Shown: piece by piece, positions 24,726 through 35,217 of the stretch
Layout of the letters: each line of letters starts with the position of its first letter
How positions within the stretch are numbered: position 1 is the first letter of the stretch
Source: Rhodoferax saidenbachensis
Lineage (GTDB): Bacteria; Pseudomonadota; Gammaproteobacteria; Burkholderiales; Burkholderiaceae_C
Direction of reading: 5' to 3'
Assembly: GCF_001955715.1 (NCBI RefSeq)
Contig: NZ_CP019239.1
Location: 248,001-312,000, forward strand
DNA: 64,000 bases
Notes under the pieces: model-generated
What the model was told of the DNA's origin: nothing
Seen by the model: only the letters and a program-made list of their open reading frames with translations
The model's database searches: none
Translations under genes and position numbers: made by a program

Positions 24726-25526
24726 TCAGGCGCGTTCGTATTCAATCGTGATTGGCGCGTGGTCGGAGAACTTCTGGTCTTTGTAGATGTGGCTGGTCCG
24801 CGCAGATGCAGCCATCGCAGGTGTGGCCAGGTGGTAGTCCAGACGCCATCCCACGTTATTGGCATACGCCTGGCCGCGGTTGCTCCACCATGTGTAGCTG
24901 GTATCGGTAGTCTCGGGGTGCAACTGGCGGTATACGTCCACCAGGCCGCCTTCGCCCACTAGCTTGGTCACCCAGGCACGTTCTTCGGGTGTGAATCCGG
25001 AGTTTTTCTGGTTGCTGCGCCAGTTTTTCAGGTCGATCTGCTGGTGCGCAATGTTCACGTCGCCACACAGAATGAACTCGCGCTCCGACTTGAGCTTTTG
25101 TAAGTGGGGGTAAAACTCTCCGAGAAAGCGGAACTTGGCCTGCTGGCGCTCTTCGCCCGACGAGCCGCTGGGGAAATAGACGCTCAGGATGGACATCTTG
25201 CGTTGGGGCGTGTCAAACCGCAGTTCCACATAGCGCCCCTCCGCATCAAACTCGGGGGAGTTGTACCCAATGATGACATCGCTGGGCTCGTGCCGGGTGT
25301 ACACGGCCACACCAGAGTAGCCCTTCTTTTGTGCGTAGTGGAAGTGCCCCTGCATTCCGGCCAGTTCGTGAAACTTGCCGTGTACATCGTCGTGCTGGGC
25401 TTTGACCTCTTGCACACAAATACAATCAGGGCGTGCCTGTTGCAGCCAGGCCTCCAGCCCCTTGCTGGTGGCCGAGCGAATGCCGTTGAGGTTCAGGCTG
25501 GTTAACTTAAACAAGGAATTTCCCAT
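24726..25526 (-). CDS. xth: Exodeoxyribonuclease III-family AP endonuclease
   Basis: 266-residue EEP-fold nuclease for base-excision repair. Motifs: LTSLNLNGIRSA, CVQEVKAQ (metal-binding glutamate), YSGVAVY, GDVNIAH, WRLDYHLAT and C-terminal SDHAPITIEY (catalytic Asp-His). The start is uncertain. ATG at 25526 (MGNSLFKLTS) overlaps the pyrE ATG on the other strand with a poor ribosome site, whereas TTG at 25514 (LFKLTS) has GGGAA at good spacing. Confidence 0.9.
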   Translation of the reverse strand: MGNSLFKLTSLNLNGIRSATSKGLEAWLQQARPDCICVQEVKAQHDDVHGKFHELAGMQGHFHYAQKKGYSGVAVYTRHEPSDVIIGYNSPEFDAEGRYVELRFDTPQRKMSILSVYFPSGSSGEERQQAKFRFLGEFYPHLQKLKSEREFILCGDVNIAHQQIDLKNWRSNQKNSGFTPEERAWVTKLVGEGGLVDVYRQLHPETTDTSYTWWSNRGQAYANNVGWRLDYHLATPAMAASARTSHIYKDQKFSDHAPITIEYERA

Positions 25527-26202
25527 GGCAGTTCAGGACCCTTTGGCCCAGGAGTTTGTGCAGTTTGCGGTCGAATGCGGGGTGCTGCGCTTCGGCGAAT
25601 TCAAGACCAAAGCGGGGCGCATGAGCCCGTATTTCTTCAACGCGGGCCTGTTTGACGACGGTGCCAAACTGGGGCGTTTGGCCGAATTCTATGCCCAGCG
25701 CCTGCTGGACAGCGGTATCGAATTCGACATGGTGTTTGGCCCGGCCTACAAGGGTATTCCGCTGGGCGCCGCACTCGCGGTGGAGTTGGCCCGGCGCGGG
25801 CGCAATGTGCCGTTTGCCTACAACCGCAAGGAAGCCAAGGACCATGGAGAAGGTGGCACGTTGGTCGGCGCACCCCTCAAGGGTCGGGTCCTGGTCGTCG
25901 ACGATGTGATGTCGGCCGGCACGGCGGCCAAAGAGTCCATTCGCATCATTCAGGCAGCAGGTGCGACGCCACACGCGGTGTGCCTCGCGCTGGACCGGCA
26001 GGAAATGGCGACCGAAGACGGCAAAGACGTGGCCTACAGCGCCGTGCAATACGTGCGCAACAAATTAGGGTTGCAGGTTTGCGCGATTGCGAAGCTCAGC
26101 GATTTGATGCAGTATCTGGAAAAGCGCAGCGATACCGGGACGGCCGCATACCACCAGCAGGTGCAGGCCTACCGCGCGCGCTACGGTGTTGATGAAGGGT
26201 GA
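25525..26202 (+). CDS. pyrE: Orotate phosphoribosyltransferase
   Basis: 225-residue enzyme of de novo UMP synthesis that joins orotate and PRPP to give OMP. It has the YFFNAGLF N-terminal motif and the PRPP-binding signature VLVVDDVMSAGTAA. The ATG at 25525 has AAGGAA 7 bp upstream and shares the sequence CATG with the divergent nuclease start. The next gene starts 2 bp after the stop, so the two are likely co-transcribed. Confidence 0.95.
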   Translation: MAVQDPLAQEFVQFAVECGVLRFGEFKTKAGRMSPYFFNAGLFDDGAKLGRLAEFYAQRLLDSGIEFDMVFGPAYKGIPLGAALAVELARRGRNVPFAYNRKEAKDHGEGGTLVGAPLKGRVLVVDDVMSAGTAAKESIRIIQAAGATPHAVCLALDRQEMATEDGKDVAYSAVQYVRNKLGLQVCAIAKLSDLMQYLEKRSDTGTAAYHQQVQAYRARYGVDEG

Positions 26203-26204
26203 GC

Positions 26205-26849
26205 ATGACAAAAAAATTGTGGGTTGTGGTGGTTGTCCTGGCGTGTGCCGGTGCGGCCGGTTCGGTCTGGGCGCAAAGCTCGCCGGTGATCTCGGGGGTT
26301 TACACCTGCATTGACGCCAAAGGCCGCAAACTCACGGCGGATAGGCCCATTCCGGAATGCACGGACCGCGAGCAAAAAGTGCTCAACCCCAGTGGCACGG
26401 TGAAGGCCAAGGTCGGCCCCACGCTGACCGCCCAGGAAAAAGCAGAACTGGAACAAAAGGAAAAACGGGAACGCGAGGAGCTGGGCCGTGCGGCGGAGGA
26501 AAAACGCCGTGCCCGTGCCCTGTTGACCCGTTACCCCAACAAAGCGGTCCATGACCAGGAGCGCAACGAAGCACTGACCCAAATTGGGGTGGTGATCCAA
26601 GCCGCCAAGACCCGCTTGACTGAATTGGCACGCCAGCGGGTGGGCATTGACGAAGAGATGGAGTTCTACAAGAAGGACCCCACCAAGGCGCCCGCCTATG
26701 TGCGTCGCCAGCTTGAAGAAAACAACCAGAGCCAGACCGTGCAAAAGCGGTTTATCGACGAGCAGGAAGCCGAAGTCCGCCGCGTCAATAACCGCTTTGA
26801 CGACGAGCTGGTGCAACTGCGCCAGCTCTGGACGACTGTCTCGAAGTAG
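26205..26849 (+). CDS. Exported DUF4124-type coiled-coil protein
   Basis: 214-residue secreted protein: signal peptide (cleavage near SVWA|QSS, about residue 24), a short domain of the DUF4124 kind (GVYTCIDAKGRKLTADRPIPEC), then a charged, mostly helical region rich in Glu/Lys/Arg (about 75-105) and a second helix segment. DUF4124 proteins have no assigned reaction. The ATG at 26205 has GAAGGGTGA upstream. It sits directly after pyrE and is followed by an R2 repeat. Confidence 0.75.
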   Translation: MTKKLWVVVVVLACAGAAGSVWAQSSPVISGVYTCIDAKGRKLTADRPIPECTDREQKVLNPSGTVKAKVGPTLTAQEKAELEQKEKREREELGRAAEEKRRARALLTRYPNKAVHDQERNEALTQIGVVIQAAKTRLTELARQRVGIDEEMEFYKKDPTKAPAYVRRQLEENNQSQTVQKRFIDEQEAEVRRVNNRFDDELVQLRQLWTTVSK

Positions 26850-26850
26850 C

Positions 26851-26930
26851 GCCCCCACGCTCCGCCGCTGCGCTGGTCGCTGCCCCCCCCCCAGGGGGCT
26901 AACTCACCTTGGGGCGGCCCGGCGTGAGTT
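26851..26930. repeat. R2 repeat between the DUF4124-type gene and gatB
   Basis: GCCCCCACGCTCCGCCGCTG then GGTCGCTGCCCCCCCCCAGG, GGGCTAACTCACCTTGGGGC and GGCCCGGCG. It lies between convergent genes and may serve as a shared transcript end. Confidence 0.8.
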
Positions 26931-26946
26931 GTCCTGCGAATGGGGC

Positions 26947-28434
26947 TCAAGCCAGCTTGCTGCGCAACAGGTCATTGACCTGCTGCGGGTTTGCCTTGCC
27001 TTTGCTGGCTTTCATGATCTGACCGACCAGGGCGTTGAGCGCCTTGTCATTGCCGGCCTTGAACTCGGCTGCGTTCTTGGCATTGGCGGCAATGACTTCG
27101 TCGACGATGGCTTCCAGTGCGCCGGTGTCGTTCATCTGCTTGAGGCCTTTGGACTCGATGATGGCATCCACATCGGTGCCACCGTCCCACAAGGCGTCAA
27201 ATACCTGCTTGGCAGCATTGTTGGAAATGGTGCTGTCGGCAATGCGTCCAATGAGTTGTCCCAATGATTGCGCACTGACGGGGGACGATTCAATGCCGAT
27301 GTCTTGTGCATTCAAGCGGCGCGCGACTTCACCCATGATCCAGTTGCCAGCCAGTTTGGGCTGACCACCGGCCTTGGCGGTTGCTTCAAAATAAGCGGAG
27401 AGCGGCAGGCTCTGTGTCAAAGCCGTGGCGTCGTATTCGCTCAAGCCATAAGACGTTTCAAACCGTTGTGCCATGACACGTGGCAATTCGGCCATTTGCC
27501 CACGTACTTCTTGCACCCACTGCTCCGAAATACATAGCGGTGGCAAGTCTGGGTCGGGGAAGTAACGGTAGTCGGCCGCGTCTTCCTTGGTGCGCATTGC
27601 ACGGGTTTCGCCGGTGTCCGGGTTGAACAATACGGTCGCCTGTTGAATTTCCAAACCATCTTCAATTTGCTCGATCTGCCAGCGTACCTCGTAGTCAATG
27701 GCCTGCTGCATGAACTTGAAGCTGTTCAGGTTTTTGATCTCGCGGCGCGTGCCCAATGGGGCACCAGGTTTGCGCACCGATACGTTGGCGTCGCAGCGGA
27801 ACGAGCCTTCCTGCATGTTGCCGTCGCAAATGCCGATCCAGGTCACGATCTTGTGCAGTTCCTTGGCGTAGGCCACGGCCTCGGCGCTGGAGCGCATGTC
27901 GGGCTCGGTGACGATTTCCAGCAGCGGGGTGCCGGCGCGGTTCAGGTCGATGCCCGACTGGCCGATGAAATCTTCGTGCAGCGATTTGCCCGCGTCTTCT
28001 TCCAGGTGGGCGCGCACCAAGCGCACTGACTTTTTCTCTTCACCGAGGAAGAATTCCACGGCGCCGCCTTGCACTACGGGGATCTCAAACTGGCTGATCT
28101 GGTAGCCCTTGGGCAGGTCGGGGTAGAAGTAGTTCTTGCGCGCAAAAATACTCTTGGGTGCAATGTGCGCACCAATCGCCAGACCGAACTGGATGGCGCG
28201 TTCGACCGCGCCCTTGTTCATCACCGGCAGCGTGCCGGGCAGCGCCAGATCCACGGCGCAGGCCTGGGTGTTGGGCTCGGCGCCAAAGGCGGTGGATGCA
28301 CGGCTGAAAATCTTGCTGGCAGTCGACAACTGGGCGTGCGTTTCGAAGCCGATGATGACTTCGTACCCACCCACGAGGGGGCCGGTCGGGCGGCCCTTTT
28401 GTTGTGCTTCAAATGTGTTCACGGTCTCGCTCAT
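26947..28434 (-). CDS. gatB: Aspartyl/glutamyl-tRNA amidotransferase subunit B
   Basis: 495-residue GatB, the kinase-like subunit that activates misacylated Glu-tRNA(Gln) or Asp-tRNA(Asn) before amidation. Conserved blocks: [52 protein letters not shown], and the C-terminal YqeY-like helical tail from about residue 350. It is 3 bp from gatA and forms a gatC-gatA-gatB unit. Confidence 0.96.
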   Translation of the reverse strand: MSETVNTFEAQQKGRPTGPLVGGYEVIIGFETHAQLSTASKIFSRASTAFGAEPNTQACAVDLALPGTLPVMNKGAVERAIQFGLAIGAHIAPKSIFARKNYFYPDLPKGYQISQFEIPVVQGGAVEFFLGEEKKSVRLVRAHLEEDAGKSLHEDFIGQSGIDLNRAGTPLLEIVTEPDMRSSAEAVAYAKELHKIVTWIGICDGNMQEGSFRCDANVSVRKPGAPLGTRREIKNLNSFKFMQQAIDYEVRWQIEQIEDGLEIQQATVLFNPDTGETRAMRTKEDAADYRYFPDPDLPPLCISEQWVQEVRGQMAELPRVMAQRFETSYGLSEYDATALTQSLPLSAYFEATAKAGGQPKLAGNWIMGEVARRLNAQDIGIESSPVSAQSLGQLIGRIADSTISNNAAKQVFDALWDGGTDVDAIIESKGLKQMNDTGALEAIVDEVIAANAKNAAEFKAGNDKALNALVGQIMKASKGKANPQQVNDLLRSKLA

Positions 28435-28437
28435 TGT

Positions 28438-29961
28438 TCAGAATCCTGCGGGCTTGGCCAGGTGGAAGTCCGTCGCTTGCTGGAAGCGGTGCGCCGCGTT
28501 GAGCAGGCGAGACTCCTGGAAATAGTTGCCGATGAGCTGCATGCCGATGGGCATGCCTGCGTCGTCGCCCGTGGTGGCAAAGCCCACCGGCACACTCATG
28601 CCGGGCAGGCCGGCCAGCGAGCCGGGCAGCGTGAAAATATCGGCCAGGTAGTTAGCCACCGGATCATCGGATTTTTCACCCAGCTTCCACGCCACGGTGG
28701 GCGCCACGGGGCCGGCAATCACATCACATTGCTGGAATGCGTTCTGGAAATCGTCCGCAATCATGCGGCGGATTTTTTGCGCCTGCAGGTAGTAGGCGTC
28801 GTAGTAGCCATGGCTCAGCACATAGGTGCCAATCATGATGCGGCGTTTGACCTCGTCACCAAAACCTTCGGCGCGGGTCTTCTTGTACATGTCGGCCAGA
28901 TCGGTGTACTTGTCGGCGCGGTGACCAAACTTCACACCGTCAAAACGGCTCAAATTGCTCGACGCTTCGGCGGGCGCAATGATGTAGTACACCGGAATGG
29001 ACAGCTCGGTGCGCGGCAATGCAATGGGCACCAGCTTGGCGCCCAGTTTCTCGTACTGCTTGAGCGCCGCATCCACCGTGGCGCGTACATCGCTGGAGAG
29101 CCCTTCGCCGAAAAACTCTGCAGGCACGCCAATACGCAGCCCTTCAATCGACTGGTCCAGCGTACGCGAGAAGTCTTCGGCAGGCATGTCAATCGAGGTG
29201 GAGTCGCGGTCCAGGTCGGGGCCACACATCTGGCTCAGCAACAGCGCGCAATCCTGTGCGCTGCGGGCCATGGGGCCGGCCTGGTCCAAGCTCGACGCAA
29301 AGGCCACCATGCCGTAACGCGAGGCGCGGCCGTAGGTCGGTTTGATGCCGGTGATGCCACAAAACGAGGCGGGCTGGCGGATGGAGCCACCGGTGTCGGT
29401 GCCGGTCGCGGCTGGAGCCAGCCGTCCGGCGACAGCGGCTGCGCTGGCACCCGACGAGCCGCCTGGAATGCGGCTTGCATTCCAGGGGTTGCGCGTGGGC
29501 ACCACGGTATCAAAACCGACCGCTGCAATCGCGGTGTTTTCATTGCTCGAACCCATGGCGAATTCATCGCAGTTGAGCTTGCCCAAGGTCACGGTGCCCG
29601 CGTCCTTGAGCTTGGCAACCACGGTCGCATCAAACGGTGAGCGGTAGCCCTTGAGCATGCGCGAGCCCGCTGTCGTGGCGAAGTCCTGCGTGACAAAAAT
29701 ATCCTTGTGCGCGAGTGGCACACCTTCGAGTGCGCCTGCGCTGCCATTTGCAATGCGCGCATCGGCCGCGCGTGCTTGGGCCAGCGTGGTGTCTTCGCGC
29801 ACATCGACATACGCGCCGAGCGCCGTGTGCGTGCGCGCGCGGGCCAGCAGATGCGTGGCGACTTCAACGCTGGAAACCTGCTTGCTGCGCAGCGCTTGTG
29901 CCAGTTCGGCAACGCCCAGGTCGTGCAGGGCGGTGGTGGAGAGGGAGCTTGTGCTTGTCAT
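28438..29961 (-). CDS. gatA: Aspartyl/glutamyl-tRNA amidotransferase subunit A
   Basis: 507-residue amidase-signature protein that releases ammonia from glutamine for tRNA amidation. The Ser-cisSer-Lys triad is visible in [11 protein letters not shown] (Lys), [14 protein letters not shown], and [13 protein letters not shown] (nucleophile region). Middle gene of the gatCAB unit, 12 bp after gatC. Confidence 0.96.
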   Translation of the reverse strand: MTSTSSLSTTALHDLGVAELAQALRSKQVSSVEVATHLLARARTHTALGAYVDVREDTTLAQARAADARIANGSAGALEGVPLAHKDIFVTQDFATTAGSRMLKGYRSPFDATVVAKLKDAGTVTLGKLNCDEFAMGSSNENTAIAAVGFDTVVPTRNPWNASRIPGGSSGASAAAVAGRLAPAATGTDTGGSIRQPASFCGITGIKPTYGRASRYGMVAFASSLDQAGPMARSAQDCALLLSQMCGPDLDRDSTSIDMPAEDFSRTLDQSIEGLRIGVPAEFFGEGLSSDVRATVDAALKQYEKLGAKLVPIALPRTELSIPVYYIIAPAEASSNLSRFDGVKFGHRADKYTDLADMYKKTRAEGFGDEVKRRIMIGTYVLSHGYYDAYYLQAQKIRRMIADDFQNAFQQCDVIAGPVAPTVAWKLGEKSDDPVANYLADIFTLPGSLAGLPGMSVPVGFATTGDDAGMPIGMQLIGNYFQESRLLNAAHRFQQATDFHLAKPAGF

Positions 29962-29973
29962 TGTTGTTTCTTC

Positions 29974-30273
29974 TTATTCAATGACCTTGGGCACTAAAAA
30001 CAGCCCACGCTCCACGGCGGGCGCGCTTTGTTGGTTGGCTTCGCGCTGGTTGGGTTCACTCACCGTGTCTTCGCGCAAACGCAGCGTAATGTCCTGAATG
30101 GCCGCCACAGGATGGGCCAGCGGCTCCAGCCCGGTGGTGTCGACCGCGCGCATTTTTTCAACAATGGCGAAAAAATCGTTCATCTGGCCTAGCAGCCGGG
30201 TGCTTTCAGCGGGTTGCAGCTCCAGCCGGGCCAGATTGGCGAGCCGGGCGATATCGTGAGATGTCAGGGACAT
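29974..30273 (-). CDS. gatC: Aspartyl/glutamyl-tRNA amidotransferase subunit C
   Basis: 99-residue helper subunit that stabilises GatA-GatB. It opens [19 protein letters not shown], has [19 protein letters not shown], and ends LFLVPKVIE, all family-typical. The frame extends to 30297, but the ATG at 30273 matches the family start. First gene of gatCAB and divergent from mreB across 204 bp, which should hold both promoters. Confidence 0.93.
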   Translation of the reverse strand: MSLTSHDIARLANLARLELQPAESTRLLGQMNDFFAIVEKMRAVDTTGLEPLAHPVAAIQDITLRLREDTVSEPNQREANQQSAPAVERGLFLVPKVIE

Positions 30274-30426
30274 GGGCAAAAAATGAGGTGAAACCAAAGG
30301 TAAATCGGGCCCTGGGGGACTTCCCGGGGCAAGTTATTCACAGGGTATGGGTTATTATCCTGCCTTTGGTGCGAGAGGCGTAAAAGCGCGGACTTTGACA
30401 CCAGACTTACGATTTTGAAACGATAA

Positions 30427-31521
<1,095 letters not shown>

Positions 31522-31545
31522 ACCCCTGTCAGCGATGCCCGTACC

Positions 31546-32469
31546 ATGCCCTTAGGTACGCTGGACAGAGATCCCCCTCCTTTCTTCCGCCAGGGCCCAT
31601 CGGCCCTGTCCAAGTTGGCTGTCTTCAGTGCTCTGGCGCTGTTTCTCATGGTGGCCGATGCACGGTTCAAGATGATGCAGCCGCTGCGTGTGGCCTTGGC
31701 CGCCGTGTTGTACCCCGTGCAATGGCTGGCCATGCGCCCGGTATTGCTGGTTCAGGACAGCGGCCAGTACCTTGAATCACTGCGCAGCGCCCAGTCCGCT
31801 GAAGAGGCGGCACGCAAAAAACTGAACCTGCAGTCCCAGCGCGCCAACCAGGTCGAGCAACTGGCCCTGGAGAACGACCGCCTGCGCAAACTCATGGGTC
31901 TGCGCGATCGCCTGCATTCGCCTTCTATAGCCGCCCAGGTGCTCTATGACGCGGCCGACCCGTATACCCGCAAGGTGGTGATCGACAAGGGCCAGATGGA
32001 CAAGATTGGCCTGGGCTCACCGGTGCTGGACGAATCCGGTGTGCTGGGCCAGGTGACCCGTGTGTACCCCTTTGTGAGCGAGGTCACGCTGATCACTGAC
32101 CGCGACCATGCCATCCCCGTGCTCAATACCCGTACCGGTGCGCGTGGTGTGGCCTTTGGCGACACCTCCACCCACGCCGATGCCATGGTGCTGCGGTTCA
32201 TGGCCGCCAATGCCGACGTGGAGGTGGGCGATCTGTTGACCACCAGTGGTGTGGACGGCGTGTATCCGCCCGGCCTGCCGGTGGCGCGCGTGGAAAAAGT
32301 GGACCGCCGTGTGGACGCGGTGTTTGCCTATATTTATTGCCAGCCGCTGGCGCTGGCATCGGGTGCCGCGCATGTGATGGTGTTGGAGCCGCTCACAGCG
32401 CAGATACCGGTGCGCCCTCTGCCGGATGGGCCCACGCCTGCCGTAACGCGCCGCGGAGAACTCAAATGA
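31546..32469 (+). CDS. mreC: Rod-shape protein MreC
   Basis: 307-residue bitopic protein of the elongasome. Short cytoplasmic start, one membrane helix (about 23-40), a coiled coil with repeated Leu/Glu/Gln (about 78-112), and a periplasmic beta domain with VIDKGQMDKIGLGSPVLD, GVLGQVTRVYP and TSGVDGVYPPGLPVA. It links MreB and MreD to PBP2. The next gene, mreD, begins about 28 bp downstream. Confidence 0.95.
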   Translation: MPLGTLDRDPPPFFRQGPSALSKLAVFSALALFLMVADARFKMMQPLRVALAAVLYPVQWLAMRPVLLVQDSGQYLESLRSAQSAEEAARKKLNLQSQRANQVEQLALENDRLRKLMGLRDRLHSPSIAAQVLYDAADPYTRKVVIDKGQMDKIGLGSPVLDESGVLGQVTRVYPFVSEVTLITDRDHAIPVLNTRTGARGVAFGDTSTHADAMVLRFMAANADVEVGDLLTTSGVDGVYPPGLPVARVEKVDRRVDAVFAYIYCQPLALASGAAHVMVLEPLTAQIPVRPLPDGPTPAVTRRGELK

Positions 32470-32497
32470 ACGCCCTTGACTTTGCTGGAGCGCGGCC

Positions 32498-33028
32498 ATG
32501 ATCATGCGCCAGGGCCAGCAACTGCTGTTGCCTGCCAATCCCTTGTTCATCTGGGGCAGCCTGTTGTTGGCATTGCTGCTCAACATGTTGCAAAACATGG
32601 GGCTGTGGGGCCGCGCCGCCTGGTCGCCGGATTTGTTGGCGGTGGTGCTGGTGTTCTGGACCGTGCACCAGCCGCTGCGCGTGAGCATTGGTGCTGCTTT
32701 TTTCTTTGGCCTGCTGATGGACGTGCACCAGGGGGGCTTGCTGGGCCAGCATGCCATGGCCTACACAGTGTTGAGTTTCTTTGCCATCACCATCCACCGC
32801 CGTTTGTTGTGGTTCTCGGTGCCTTCGCAAGCAGCCCAGGTGTTTCCGCTGTTTCTCGCTGCCCACGGGGTGGAGCTGGTGTTGCGCATGCTGGGGGGCG
32901 GCACGTTCCCGGGCATCGCCATGGTGTTGTCGCCCGTGATTGAGGCCCTGCTGTGGCCGGTGGCCAGCATCCTGTTGCTGGCGCCGCAGCGTCGGGCGCC
33001 CAATCCCGATGCGAATCGCCCACTCTAG
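32498..33028 (+). CDS. mreD: Rod-shape protein MreD
   Basis: 176-residue polytopic membrane protein with five or six helices and the MreD-like LLMDVHQGGLLGQHAMAY segment. Partner of MreC in the elongasome. The ATG at 32498 is preceded by GGAGC about 10 bp upstream. An R2 repeat separates it from mrdA. Confidence 0.92.
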   Translation: MIMRQGQQLLLPANPLFIWGSLLLALLLNMLQNMGLWGRAAWSPDLLAVVLVFWTVHQPLRVSIGAAFFFGLLMDVHQGGLLGQHAMAYTVLSFFAITIHRRLLWFSVPSQAAQVFPLFLAAHGVELVLRMLGGGTFPGIAMVLSPVIEALLWPVASILLLAPQRRAPNPDANRPL

Positions 33029-33035
33029 TCGAAAT

Positions 33036-33152
33036 GATGGCCCCCACGCTCCCTCACTTTGTGTGGTCGCTGCCCCCATCCGGGGGAGGGGCCCTGGATT
33101 TTCAAGGGCGTGGAGCTAGCCTGGCTTGGGTCGGCCCTGCGCTGCGGCTGCC
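33036..33152. repeat. R2 repeat between mreD and mrdA
   Basis: GGCCCCCACGCTCCCTCACT, GGTCGCTGCCCCCATCCGGG and a GGTCGGCCCTGCGCTGCGG end. It is a diverged copy that runs up to the mrdA start codon and leaves no clear ribosome binding site there. Confidence 0.65.
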
Positions 33153-35153
33153 ATGACTGAGTTACGCAATGTAGAAGCCGACCTGGCCCGCTTTCGCACC
33201 CGCATTTTTGTGGTGAGCATGGTGGTGCTGGCGTGTTTCCTGTTGCTGGTGGCACGCCTGGTCTACCTGCAGATCTGGCGGCATGACGACCTGCGTGCGC
33301 AGGCCGAAAACAACCGCACCGCCATCATCCCCATCGTGCCCAACCGGGGCCTGATCCTGGACCGCAATGGCATTGTGCTGGCCAGCAACTATTCGGCCTA
33401 CACGCTGGAGATCACGCCGTCCAAAAGTGGCGGCCTGGAGCGCACGCTGGAAGAGCTGTCCCAGGTGATTGACATCACGCCGCGCGACCGCCGCCGCTTC
33501 AAGAAGCTCATGGACGAGTCCCGCAGCTTTGAGTCGCTGCCCATTCGCACCCGCCTGACCGACACCGAGGTAGCCCGTTTTGCAGCCCAGCGTTTTCGCT
33601 TCCCCGGGGTGGAAATCAAGGCCCGGCTGTTTCGCAACTACCCCTATGGCGAACTGGCCAGCCATGTGATCGGCTACATCGGCCGCATCAACCAGTCCGA
33701 GAAGGAAAAGATCGAGGACAGCGACGACCAGGCCAACTACCGCGGCACCGAATACATCGGAAAACTCGGTGTGGAACAAAGTTTTGAGACACAGCTGCAC
33801 GGCATCACGGGTGTGGAACAGATCGAGACCTCGGCGGGCGGGCGCGCCGTGCGCAAGCTGGCCAGCAACCCTTCCACTCCCGGCAACGGTGTGATGCTGT
33901 CCATCGACATCAAGCTGCAAAAACTCATCGAAGACATGTTTGGCGAGCGCCGTGGTGCGCTGGTGGCACTGGACCCCAAGACCGGCGAAGTGTTGGCCTT
34001 TGTCAGCAAGCCCACGTTTGATTCCAATCTGTTCGTCGAAGGCATTGACCAGGAAAACTGGGCCATGCTTAACGAGTCGCTGGACAAACCGCTGTTGAAC
34101 CGGGCCCTGCGCGGCACCTACCCACCGGGCTCCACCTACAAACCCTTCATGGCACTGGCCGCGCTGGAAACCGGCACCCGCTCTCCCTCCACGTTGGTCA
34201 ATGACCCCGGCTTCTACATGTTTGGTGGCCACCGCTTCGGCAGCCCGGAAAACGAGAAGGGCGGCATCATGGACATGCACCGTGCCATCGCCGAGTCCAG
34301 TAACGCCTATTTCTACTCCCTGGCGAACGAGTTGGGTGTGGACACCATGCACGACTTCATGAAGCCTTTGGGCTTTGGCCAGATCACCGGCATCGACATC
34401 AATGGTGAAGTGCGCGGTGTATTGCCCAGCACCGACTGGAAGCGCCGCTACTACAAGCGCCCCGAACAGCAACGCTGGTACGCCGGTGAAACCATCTCCC
34501 TGGGCATCGGCCAGGGTTACAACAGCTTCACCATGCTGCAGTTGGCCCAGGCCACGGCCACACTGGCCAACAACGGCGTCAAACACAAACCGCAACTGGT
34601 CATCGCCACCCAGGACGCCACCACCCATGCGACCGAGCGTGTGCCGGCGCAACCTGCAGAGGATCTGGGTTTCAAGCCCGGGCACATTGACGTCGTCCGC
34701 AAGGCAATGGTCAGCGTCACCCAGGAAGGCACCTCGTCACGCGTCTTTGCCGGCGCGGGTTACCTGAGCGCGGGCAAAACCGGTACCGCCCAGGCGGTGA
34801 GCCTGGGCCAGAAAGAAAAGTACAACGCCGCCAAGATGGAAGAGCGCCAGCGCGACCATTCCCTGTACATCGCTTTCGCGCCGGTCGAAGACCCCAAGAT
34901 TGCGTTGGCCGTGATTGTGGAAAACGCGGGTTTCGGCTCGGCCGCTGCGGCGCCGATTGCGCGGCGCGCTTTTGACTACTGGTTGATGGGTCAGTACCCC
35001 AGCCAAGAAGACCTGGTTGCTGTGAGCCGTGGCCAGGCCACCGCCCCCACCGGCAAGCCCCGCATCGTCAAGGATTTGCCCTGGCCCCTGCCGGGTACCG
35101 CAGTCGTCACGCCTGCTACGGCCCCCGCAGTTATAGGCGAAATCGGTCACTAG
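33153..35153 (+). CDS. mrdA: Penicillin-binding protein 2 (elongasome transpeptidase)
   Basis: 666-residue class B PBP that cross-links peptidoglycan during cell elongation. One N-terminal membrane helix (about 17-37), a PBP dimerisation domain, then the transpeptidase domain with the nucleophile motif STYK (S327-K330) and KTG (K542). The start MTELRNVEADLARFRTRI at 33153 is family-like but has no clear Shine-Dalgarno sequence because the R2 repeat abuts it. The stop TAG lies in an R1 repeat that encodes the last residues (about VIGEIGH). The usual next gene rodA is absent here. Confidence 0.95.
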   Translation: MTELRNVEADLARFRTRIFVVSMVVLACFLLLVARLVYLQIWRHDDLRAQAENNRTAIIPIVPNRGLILDRNGIVLASNYSAYTLEITPSKSGGLERTLEELSQVIDITPRDRRRFKKLMDESRSFESLPIRTRLTDTEVARFAAQRFRFPGVEIKARLFRNYPYGELASHVIGYIGRINQSEKEKIEDSDDQANYRGTEYIGKLGVEQSFETQLHGITGVEQIETSAGGRAVRKLASNPSTPGNGVMLSIDIKLQKLIEDMFGERRGALVALDPKTGEVLAFVSKPTFDSNLFVEGIDQENWAMLNESLDKPLLNRALRGTYPPGSTYKPFMALAALETGTRSPSTLVNDPGFYMFGGHRFGSPENEKGGIMDMHRAIAESSNAYFYSLANELGVDTMHDFMKPLGFGQITGIDINGEVRGVLPSTDWKRRYYKRPEQQRWYAGETISLGIGQGYNSFTMLQLAQATATLANNGVKHKPQLVIATQDATTHATERVPAQPAEDLGFKPGHIDVVRKAMVSVTQEGTSSRVFAGAGYLSAGKTGTAQAVSLGQKEKYNAAKMEERQRDHSLYIAFAPVEDPKIALAVIVENAGFGSAAAAPIARRAFDYWLMGQYPSQEDLVAVSRGQATAPTGKPRIVKDLPWPLPGTAVVTPATAPAVIGEIGH

Positions 35154-35196
35154 CCCTTATGGGGATTGCGCAAGTAGCTACTAAAAATGTAGCAAT
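35138..35196 (-). repeat. R1 repeat at the mrdA 3' end
   Basis: CACTAGCCCTTATGGGGATT then GCGCAAGTAGCTACTAAAAA. It contains the mrdA stop codon (TAG of CACTAGCCC). Confidence 0.78.
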
Positions 35197-35217
35197 TTGC
35201 GCTCTGTGCGCAGCGGC

